Positions 1 through 5,052 of a stretch of DNA of 8,120 nt are shown here, piece after piece (position 1 is the first letter of the stretch; each line of letters starts with the position of its first letter). The stretch is from JBFKMV01 sp041629655 (GTDB lineage Bacteria; Acidobacteriota; Polarisedimenticolia; Polarisedimenticolales; Polarisedimenticolaceae). The position numbers and the translations under genes are program-made. The notes beneath the pieces are model-generated. The model had not been told where the DNA came from. It did not search any database and saw only the letters and a program-made list of their open reading frames with translations. The stretch is from NCBI GenBank assembly GCA_041629655.1, contig JBFKMV010000207.1, positions 1-8,120 of the forward strand, in the 5' to 3' direction.

Positions 1-477
1 ATCGCCGCCGACGAGGCCGCGATCTCGCGGTTGTGCGCCAACTACGTGGACAACGTCAAGGCCTACACCCAGAAGGAGAAGGTCCGCAACCCGTACACCG
101 GGCAGGACGAGGAGCCCGACGAGCGGCTGATGCGCTCGATCGAGGAGAAGATCGACATCCCCGAGAGCCGCAAGGACGACTTCCGGCGCGAGATCATGAA
201 CTACATCGGCGCGCTGTCGCTCGAGGGCAAGAAGTTCGACTACCGCACCAACGAGCGGCTGCACAAGGCGCTGGAGCTGAAGCTGTTCGAGGACCAGAAG
301 GACTCGATAAAGCTGACCAGCCTGGTCTCGAGCGTCGTGGATCAGGAGACGCAGGAGAAGATCGACATCGTCAAGGCCCGGCTGATCCGCGACTACGGAT
401 ACAATGAGGCCAGCGCGACGGACGTGCTGCAGTTCGTGGCCAGCATCTTCGCGCGCGGCGACGTCAAGGAGAGTTGA
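1..477 (+). CDS. prkA: PrkA-family serine protein kinase, C-terminal part (5' end outside window)
   Basis: The frame is open from base 1 to the TGA at 475-477, so 158 C-terminal residues are visible. E. coli YeaG/PrkA proteins are about 640 residues, so this is roughly the last quarter. It corresponds to the PrkA C-terminal domain; the AAA-like/P-loop kinase part would lie upstream. Recognition rests on the family-typical run RSIEEKIDIPESRKDDFRRE followed by IMNYIGALSLEGKKFDY, and on the charged helical ending with LIRDYGYNEASATDVLQF. Known of the family: PrkA/YeaG is a cytoplasmic Ser/Thr kinase (protease activity has also been proposed) linked to stationary-phase and nitrogen-starvation stress in enterics and to sporulation in Bacillus. 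The next two genes are its usual partners YhbH and SpoVR. A TTG at 31 could be read as a start, but the frame continues unbroken to its left and the family is far longer, so I treat the gene as 5'-truncated by the window. Confidence 0.95.
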   Translation: MAADEAAISRLCANYVDNVKAYTQKEKVRNPYTGQDEEPDERLMRSIEEKIDIPESRKDDFRREIMNYIGALSLEGKKFDYRTNERLHKALELKLFEDQKDSIKLTSLVSSVVDQETQEKIDIVKARLIRDYGYNEASATDVLQFVASIFARGDVKES

Positions 478-559
478 CGCCGCCGGGCGACTAGAAACCA
501 GCCGCTATCACCGGCCAACCGGCGACGCGGCGGCAGCCAGCCCGTCGAGGTGAGGCGGC

Positions 560-1630
560 ATGTTCCGAATCCAGTCCGACGTGAACCGGTTCCGGCGCAT
601 CGTGCGCGGGCGTGTGCGCGAGGAGCTGCGCAAGCACCTCGGCCGCCAGGAGCTGATCGGCAAACAGGGCAAGCAGGTCGTCTCGATCCCGATCCCGCAC
701 CTCGAGCTGCCGCACTTCGCCCACGACACCGGCGGCAAGGGCGTCGGCCAGGGCGAGGGCGAGGGCGGCGAGGGCCGCAAGGCCGGCAAGGACCCGGGCC
801 GGCACATCCTCGAGGCCGAGTTCACGGTCGAGGAGCTGGCGCAGCTGCTCGGCGAAGCGCTCGAGCTGCCGCGCATCCAACCCAAGGGCAAGCAGGAGCT
901 CGAGACCCAGTCGCCGCGCTACACCGGCGTCTCCCCGGTCGGCCCCGAGTCGCTGCGGCACTTCAAGCGCTCGTACCGCCGGGCGCTGCGGCGGCTGATC
1001 GCCTCGGGCGCCTACGACCCCGAGCGTCCGCGGGTCTCGCTGGTCCGCGCCGACCGCCTGTACCGCACCTACCGCGCCAAGCCGCAGCCGCGCAGCAACG
1101 CTGTCACGATCTACATCATGGACGTCTCGGGCTCGATGGGTGCCGACCAGAAGGAGCTGGTGCGCATCGAGAGCTTCTGGCTCGACGCCTGGATCAAGAG
1201 CCACTATCCGAGCCTGCGCAGCGTCTACATCGTCCACGACGCGCACGCCAAGGAAGTCGATCGCGACACCTTCTTCCGCATTCGCGAGTCCGGCGGCACG
1301 GTGATCTCCTCGGCCTACGAGCTGTGCGAACGGATCATGCACGAGCGCTTTCCGGTCGAGGACTGGAACCTGTACCTGTTCCACTTCACCGACGGCGAGA
1401 ACTACAGCCGCCAGGACACCGACAAGTGCCTCGAGATGCTGGAGGGCCGGCTGCTGCCGAGCCTGAACCTGTTCGGCTACGGACAGGTCGAAAGCTACGG
1501 CACCAGCGGCGATTTCCACGACGCGCTGTCCAAGCGACTGGCCGACGACGAGCGGGTCTCGTTGTCGCGCATCCCCAACCGCAACGCGATCGTGGATTCG
1601 ATCAAGGCGTTTCTGGGCAAGGGCCGGTGA
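560..1630 (+). CDS. yhbH: YeaH/YhbH (DUF444) family protein with VWA-type metal site
   Basis: 356 residues, starting at ATG 560. GAGGTGA at 547-553 is a strong Shine-Dalgarno sequence. The N-terminus (FRIQSDVNRFRRIVRGRVRE) is typical, followed by a Gly/Glu-rich flexible stretch at about residues 57-80. The C-terminal half is von Willebrand A-like. Its metal-ion-dependent adhesion motif DxSxS is D188-V-S-G-S192, with a likely metal-binding Thr at 247 (ESGGTVISS) and Asp at 278 (HFTDGEN). All are present, so metal binding is probably intact. Known: this family is almost always found with PrkA, and E. coli yeaG-yeaH form an operon induced in nutrient stress. The molecular role is unproven; a scaffold or kinase partner is inference. 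It lies 82 nt after prkA and 2 nt before spoVR, fitting one operon. At 356 residues it is somewhat shorter than the enteric and Bacillus homologues as I recall them, with no sign of damage. Confidence 0.93.
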   Translation: MFRIQSDVNRFRRIVRGRVREELRKHLGRQELIGKQGKQVVSIPIPHLELPHFAHDTGGKGVGQGEGEGGEGRKAGKDPGRHILEAEFTVEELAQLLGEALELPRIQPKGKQELETQSPRYTGVSPVGPESLRHFKRSYRRALRRLIASGAYDPERPRVSLVRADRLYRTYRAKPQPRSNAVTIYIMDVSGSMGADQKELVRIESFWLDAWIKSHYPSLRSVYIVHDAHAKEVDRDTFFRIRESGGTVISSAYELCERIMHERFPVEDWNLYLFHFTDGENYSRQDTDKCLEMLEGRLLPSLNLFGYGQVESYGTSGDFHDALSKRLADDERVSLSRIPNRNAIVDSIKAFLGKGR

Positions 1631-1632
1631 GC

Positions 1633-3138
1633 ATGAAGCAGCTGCCGATCGAATTGGCGCGGGCGCAACAGAAGATCGAGGCGATCGCGCAGGAGTTCGG
1701 GCTGACGTGCTTCCCCACGGTGTTCGAGATGGTCGACTACCGCCAGATGAACGCGCTGGCGGCCTACGGCGGCTTCCCGACCCGCTACCCGCACTGGCGG
1801 TTCGGCATGGACTTCCAGCAGTTCGCCAAGAGCTACGAGTACGGCCTGCAGAAGATCTACGAGATGGTGATCAACAACGATCCGACCTACGCCTACCTGC
1901 TCGAAGGCAACACGATGCTGGACCAGAAGCTGGTCATGGCCCACGTCTACGGGCACGCCGACTTCTTCCTGAACAACATGTTCTTCGCCCACACCAACCG
2001 CAAGATGATCGACGAGATGGCGAACCACGCCACGCGGATCCGCCGCTACCAGGAACGCTACGGCGTCGAGACCGTCGAGAAATTCATCGACGCCTGCCTG
2101 TCGGTGGAGGACCTGATCGACCCGACGGCGGTGTTCCGCAGCGAGCCGGCCGCAAACGGCGAGGAGCCGGAGGACGACCGCGAGGTCGAGGTACCGCGAC
2201 TCCCCGCCGAGCCCTACATGGATTCGTACGTCAACCCGCCCGAGTACCTGGAGCAACAGCGCAAGAAGCTCGAGGCGGCGCGCAAGCGCGCGAAGCGCTT
2301 CCCGGCGCGTCCCGAGCGCGACGTGGTGGCGTTTCTGCTGACCCACGCCGGGCTTGAGAACTGGGAACGCGACGTGCTGGGGATGATCCACGAGGAGAGC
2401 TACTACTTCCTGCCGCAGCGCCAGACCAAGGTGATGAACGAGGGCTGGGCCTCCTACTGGCACAGCAAGATCATGACCACGCGCGTGCTGACCGACGCCG
2501 AGGTCGTGGACTACGCGGACCATCACTCGGGTACCGTCGCCACGAGCCCGGGACGGCTGAACCCGTACAAGCTGGGTCTGGAGCTGTTCCGGGACATCGA
2601 GCGGCGCTGGAACCGCGGCCAGTTCGGTCCCGAATGGGACGCCTGCGACGACATGGCGCAGCGCATCGGCTGGAATCGCGACCTCGGCCTGGGGCGCGAG
2701 AAGATCTTCGAGGTGCGGCGGCTGCACAACGACGCCACGTTCCTCGACGAGTTCCTGACGCCCGAGTTCTGCCAGGAACAGGGCCTGTTCGTCAGCCAGG
2801 AGAACCCCAAGACCGGAAAGACCTCGGTGTCCAGCCGGGAGTTCCGGGACATCAAGCAGGCGATGCTGTTCCAGTTCACCAACGGCGGCCGGCCGGTGGT
2901 CGAGCTGGTCGACGCCAATCACGACAACCGCAGCGAGCTGCGGCTCAAGCACCGTCACGTGGGCGTGGACCTGCGTCTCGACTGGGCCCGCGAGGTGTTG
3001 CACAACCTGGTCCGGATCTGGCGCCGGCCGGTGCGCATCGACACCGTGCTGGAGGGCAAGCCGGTGCGCCTGGGCCACGACGGCAAGGGCGCGACCCAGG
3101 AGTACCTGGACTCCGGGGCCAAGGCCGCCGCCGGCTAG
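1633..3138 (+). CDS. spoVR: SpoVR/YcgB family protein
   Basis: 501 residues, about family length. Diagnostic stretches are RYPHWRFG (51-58), SYEYGLQKIYEMVINNDPTY (67-86), LLEGNTMLDQKLVMAHVYGH (89-108), HEESYYFLPQRQTKVMNEGW (253-272) and SYWHSKI (274-280). The C-terminal third (about 385-490) looks beta-rich and corresponds to the SpoVR C-terminal region. I chose ATG 1633 because AAGGG at 1619-1623 is properly spaced. An in-frame GTG at 1627 overlaps the yhbH stop (GTGA) and would add two residues, so coupled translation is likely either way. Known: SpoVR affects spore cortex formation in Bacillus, and E. coli YcgB belongs to the RpoS regulon; the activity is unknown. The conserved H104-x3-H108, H253-E-E and E270...H277 could form a metal site (inference). 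No signal peptide or membrane segment is seen, so it is probably cytoplasmic and works with PrkA and YhbH. Confidence 0.95.
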   Translation: MKQLPIELARAQQKIEAIAQEFGLTCFPTVFEMVDYRQMNALAAYGGFPTRYPHWRFGMDFQQFAKSYEYGLQKIYEMVINNDPTYAYLLEGNTMLDQKLVMAHVYGHADFFLNNMFFAHTNRKMIDEMANHATRIRRYQERYGVETVEKFIDACLSVEDLIDPTAVFRSEPAANGEEPEDDREVEVPRLPAEPYMDSYVNPPEYLEQQRKKLEAARKRAKRFPARPERDVVAFLLTHAGLENWERDVLGMIHEESYYFLPQRQTKVMNEGWASYWHSKIMTTRVLTDAEVVDYADHHSGTVATSPGRLNPYKLGLELFRDIERRWNRGQFGPEWDACDDMAQRIGWNRDLGLGREKIFEVRRLHNDATFLDEFLTPEFCQEQGLFVSQENPKTGKTSVSSREFRDIKQAMLFQFTNGGRPVVELVDANHDNRSELRLKHRHVGVDLRLDWAREVLHNLVRIWRRPVRIDTVLEGKPVRLGHDGKGATQEYLDSGAKAAAG

Positions 3139-3149
3139 ACCCGAAAAGC

Positions 3150-3207
3150 GTCGGGAAACCGTCCCCGACAGCCCCCCTCCCCCGCCGGCCGTCGGAATCC
3201 CGACGGC
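3150..3207 (+). terminator. Two GC hairpins between spoVR and the GGDEF gene (possible termination/processing region)
   Basis: First hairpin: GTCGGG (3150-3155) pairs with CCCGAC (3164-3169) across 8 nt. Second hairpin: GCCGTCGG (3188-3195) pairs perfectly with CCGACGGC (3200-3207) across the loop AATC. The arms share GTCGG/CCGAC, so alternative pairings between the two are possible. Neither is followed by a T-run, so neither is a classical intrinsic terminator. They may still mark the end of the prkA-yhbH-spoVR transcript. The second stem ends on the base just before the GTG at 3208, the leftmost plausible start of the next gene, so it could also hinder translation from there. Confidence 0.35.
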
Positions 3208-4302
3208 GTGTCGGCCCCAACCGCCGTCAGGACAAGGGCTTGTCCCCTGGCACCCCGCTTGCTGTGTCCGACCGTCGACGTGAACCGCATGCTCCAGGCC
3301 GCCGGCAGCAGGCAGGACCCGACGGGGTCCGGACCGGACCTGGTCCGGCTGTCGCTCGCGCTGGCCGGACGGACCCGGCTGGACGAGATGCTGCGCGTCG
3401 CCCTGGAGGCGCTCGAAGCGCAGGATCCCGGGCGATCCTGGGCGATCGTCCGGCGCGTCGGCCGCCGCGAGTATCGCGCGCGGTCGAGCGCGGCGGTCGG
3501 CGCCAAGGACCTCTCGCGGCTGCTGCGCCGGGCCTGCGGCCCGCAGTCGTTCTTCTGGTCCGACGCGCCCCGCGGCGTGGCCCTGATGCGAACCGATCCG
3601 CGGTGGTGCGCCCTCCCGGGCGCCAACGACGCCGAGGAAGGCCCGAGCCTCGTGCTGGCCTGCTGGTCCGAGTTCGGCGCGCCCGTGGACGGAGAGGCGC
3701 TGGCGCAGGCGGCCCGGCTGATCGCCGGCGCGGCCCGCGCGGCGCGGCTGGTCGAGCACCTGCTGGCCCAGACGTCGACCGATCCGCTGACCGGGCTGCT
3801 CAACCGCCGCGGACTCCAGGACACGCTCCAGCGCGAGCTGGCCCTGGCGGCCCGCCACGATGTCCCGCTGAGCGTGCTGTTCACCGACCTCGACCGGTTC
3901 AAGAAGATCAACGACCGGCACGGACATCCCGTGGGTGACGAGGTGCTGCAGGGGGTCGCCAACCTGCTTTCGGCAGCGTTGCGCGGCTCGGACGCGATCG
4001 GGAGGATCGGCGGAGACGAGTTCCTGATCCTGCTGCCGCGCACCGGCATCGAGGCCGCGCGGGCGATCGGCGAGCGCCTGCGCGAGCGCGTCGCCGCCGC
4101 GGCGTTTCCGACCTCGGCGGGGCCGCTGTCCGTCGGACTGAGCATCGGTGCGGCGAGTCTCGACGAGGCCGGCTCGGGGGACGGGCTGCTGGAACGGGCC
4201 GACCGGCGGATGCTCTCCGAGAAGCAGCAGCCGCACCCCGCCGGCGACCCCGGCCTGGCCGCCGTTTCCGCGCCGCCGGCGCTTACCGCAGGTGAGCCAT
4301 GA
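3208..4302 (+). CDS. Diguanylate cyclase: N-terminal GAF-like region plus GGDEF domain
   Basis: 364 residues if read from GTG 3208. It makes cyclic di-GMP from two GTP. The GGDEF domain starts at TDPLTGLLNRR (191-201). It continues through LFTDLDRFKKINDRHGH (224-240), with metal-ligand Asp at 227, and the signature GGDEF at 268-272. It ends with SVGLSIGAA (308-316) and ADRRM (331-335). An inhibitory-site RxxD (R259-G-S-D262) sits exactly five residues before GGDEF, so product feedback inhibition is expected. Residues about 45-180 resemble a degenerate GAF sensor (inference from layout: helix, WAIVRR strand, helical linker); I see no ligand motif, signal peptide or membrane span, so it is probably soluble. 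The start is uncertain: no Shine-Dalgarno precedes GTG 3208, GTG 3280 or ATG 3289, and the first 25-28 residues (Pro/Arg/Ala-rich) look unstructured. The stop overlaps the start of the PilZ gene. Confidence 0.92.
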   Translation: MSAPTAVRTRACPLAPRLLCPTVDVNRMLQAAGSRQDPTGSGPDLVRLSLALAGRTRLDEMLRVALEALEAQDPGRSWAIVRRVGRREYRARSSAAVGAKDLSRLLRRACGPQSFFWSDAPRGVALMRTDPRWCALPGANDAEEGPSLVLACWSEFGAPVDGEALAQAARLIAGAARAARLVEHLLAQTSTDPLTGLLNRRGLQDTLQRELALAARHDVPLSVLFTDLDRFKKINDRHGHPVGDEVLQGVANLLSAALRGSDAIGRIGGDEFLILLPRTGIEAARAIGERLRERVAAAAFPTSAGPLSVGLSIGAASLDEAGSGDGLLERADRRMLSEKQQPHPAGDPGLAAVSAPPALTAGEP

Positions 4303-4847
4303 GTAAGAACCGCAGGGAATTCGCCCGCATCGACGTCGAGCTGCACGCCCGCTTCCGCTCCGTGTCCGGCGACGAGATCCGGGACCTGGAGCAGCAGCTG
4401 GCGCTGCGGCCCTCGGTCTGGGCGCCGACCGACGAGTCGCGGCTGCGCGATCTGGCCAGCAGCACCGCGGCGGGAACCGACGGGATCCTGGCCCAGGCAC
4501 TGCTGGACGTCGCCGCCGAGATCGTGCTGCTGCGCTCCCGGGTGCTCGATCTGGGAGGTCCGATGGACACCGGGACGATCACGCAGCTCTCGGGCGGGGG
4601 CGGCCAGCTCGTCGCCAGCGCCCTGCTGGATCTCGGCCAGGACCTCGAGCTGCGGCTGGACGACTACGAACAGGGCTTGCCGCCGATCCGGGCGCTGGTC
4701 AAGGTCGTGCACCGCCGCGGCGAGGTCCCCGACGCCTACGGCTTCCGTTTCGAGGTGATCCACGCGCGGGACCAGGACCGGCTGATCCGGTTCATCTACC
4801 AGCTCCAGCGCCAGGCCATCCGGGAGGCCCAGAGTACGGATTCGTAA
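4299..4847 (+). CDS. PilZ-family protein with helical insertion, probable c-di-GMP receptor
   Basis: 182 residues, starting at ATG 4299, which overlaps the upstream TGA as ATGA. AGGTGA at 4290-4295 is its Shine-Dalgarno. The PilZ RxxxR motif is seen as R6-E-F-A-R10 (NRREFARIDVELHARF). The second motif, usually D/N-x-S-x-x-G, is Q96-L-S-G-G-G101, with Gln replacing Asp/Asn. Between them lie about 70 mostly helical residues (roughly 21-90) that a minimal PilZ domain lacks. Afterwards come the expected strands (LELRL 116-120, IRALVKVVHRR 130-140, YGFRFEVI 147-154) and a closing helix (RLIRFIYQLQRQAIR 161-175). PilZ proteins with helical insertions, some oligomerising through them, are known in gamma-proteobacteria and Xanthomonas. 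Coupling to a cyclase and position just before flagellin suggest a local messenger readout affecting motility or surface behaviour (inference). It lacks the YcgR N-terminal domain, so a YcgR-type brake is not shown. Confidence 0.85.
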   Translation: MSKNRREFARIDVELHARFRSVSGDEIRDLEQQLALRPSVWAPTDESRLRDLASSTAAGTDGILAQALLDVAAEIVLLRSRVLDLGGPMDTGTITQLSGGGGQLVASALLDLGQDLELRLDDYEQGLPPIRALVKVVHRRGEVPDAYGFRFEVIHARDQDRLIRFIYQLQRQAIREAQSTDS

Positions 4848-4861
4848 CGCGCTGCCACGAT

Positions 4862-4887
4862 CCGTCCGCGCGGGGCCCGTCCGCGCG
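4862..4887 (+). repeat. 11-bp direct repeat that can also fold as a hairpin, between pilZ gene and flagellin promoter
   Basis: CCGTCCGCGCG occurs at 4862-4872 and again at 4877-4887, a 15-bp period. Because CCGCGCGG is self-complementary, the same stretch can form a 7-bp all-GC stem: CGCGCGG (4867-4873) with CCGCGCG (4881-4887) across a 7-nt loop. It begins 14 nt after the PilZ stop, so it may end that transcript, although no T-run follows. It also ends 29 bp upstream of the sigma-28 -35 box, a usual place for a regulator site. Low-complexity GC sequence makes chance repetition possible. Confidence 0.4.
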
Positions 4888-4908
4888 CCGACCCGCTCTC
4901 CCCGCAGT

Positions 4909-4924
4909 GGAACATTAAAGTTCC
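4909..4924. promoter_or_regulatory. Inverted repeat centred on the flagellin -35 box (possible operator)
   Basis: GGAAC (4909-4913) and GTTCC (4920-4924) are exact reverse complements flanking ATTAAA, which contains the TAAA -35 element at 4916-4919. Two flanking bases on each side (GT/GC) add one further match and one G-T mismatch. A protein bound to this dyad would directly block or assist sigma-28 RNA polymerase. Five-base arms are short, so it may be coincidence. Confidence 0.3.
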
Positions 4925-4942
4925 GCCCCCCTGGTCCGATAC
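4916..4942 (+). promoter_or_regulatory. Sigma-28 (FliA) promoter of the flagellin operon
   Basis: TAAA at 4916-4919, a spacer of exactly 15 nt, then TCCGATAC at 4935-4942. The class consensus is TAAA-N15-GCCGATAA, so the -35 box and spacing are perfect and the -10 matches 6 of 8 with the key CCGATA intact. Transcription would begin near 4949-4950, giving a leader of about 100 nt before fliC. It is the only convincing promoter I see in the window. It implies late, FlgM/FliA-type control of fliC-flaG-fliD. Confidence 0.85.
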
Positions 4943-4955
4943 GTCTTCTCGCAGA

Positions 4956-5005
4956 CCGCGGTCGTGGGGACCGCGGGACGTTCAACGAGCCGCCGGTGTG
5001 GCGGC
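4956..5005 (+). promoter_or_regulatory. Structured flagellin 5' leader: two tandem hairpins
   Basis: Hairpin 1 is a perfect 8-bp stem: CCGCGGTC (4956-4963) and GACCGCGG (4969-4976) with loop GTGGG. Hairpin 2 is a 6-bp stem: GCCGCC (4989-4994) and GGCGGC (5000-5005) with loop GGTGT. Both lie between the predicted start of transcription and the fliC Shine-Dalgarno (GGAG at 5041-5044). They may stabilise the mRNA or carry post-transcriptional control. GGA triplets occur at 4968, 4976, 5017 and 5041, the last within the Shine-Dalgarno; this is reminiscent of CsrA targets but expected fairly often in such G-rich sequence. Confidence 0.5.
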
Positions 5006-5052
5006 GCCCGTGGCAGGGAAGCCGCGGCCTCGAAGACTAGGGAGAGTTTCAG

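Noticed and set aside
308..334. TAAA within prkA with a CTCGAGCG 15 nt later, as an internal sigma-28 promoter
   Set aside because: The -10 lacks CCGATA and it lies inside coding sequence with no gene start nearby.
474..511. Sigma-70-like TTGACG at the prkA stop as a promoter for yhbH
   Set aside because: No -10 hexamer at 16-18 nt; TAGAAA is too close (12 nt) and TATCAC too far (26 nt).
550..1632. Upstream in-frame extension of SpoVR overlapping yhbH in another frame
   Set aside because: Those 361 codons give an Arg/Ala/Pro-rich shadow of yhbH. SpoVR homology begins at the ATG at 1633 (or GTG 1627).
3139..3207. c-di-GMP riboswitch ahead of the cyclase gene
   Set aside because: Only 69 nt with simple hairpins; I could not find the conserved GEMM core or its tetraloop-receptor arrangement.
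1495..4500. Minus-strand open frame of about 1000 codons opposite yhbH, spoVR and the cyclase gene
   Set aside because: Long antisense frames are expected in very GC-rich coding DNA. The translation is Arg/Ala/Gly/Pro-rich without domains, and the + strand genes here are certain.
5011..5025. Sigma-54-like GG-N10-GC (TGGCAGGGAAGCCGC) before fliC
   Set aside because: Only the invariant dinucleotides fit; the -12 element lacks TTGC, and it would start transcription almost at the Shine-Dalgarno, while a far better sigma-28 promoter lies upstream.
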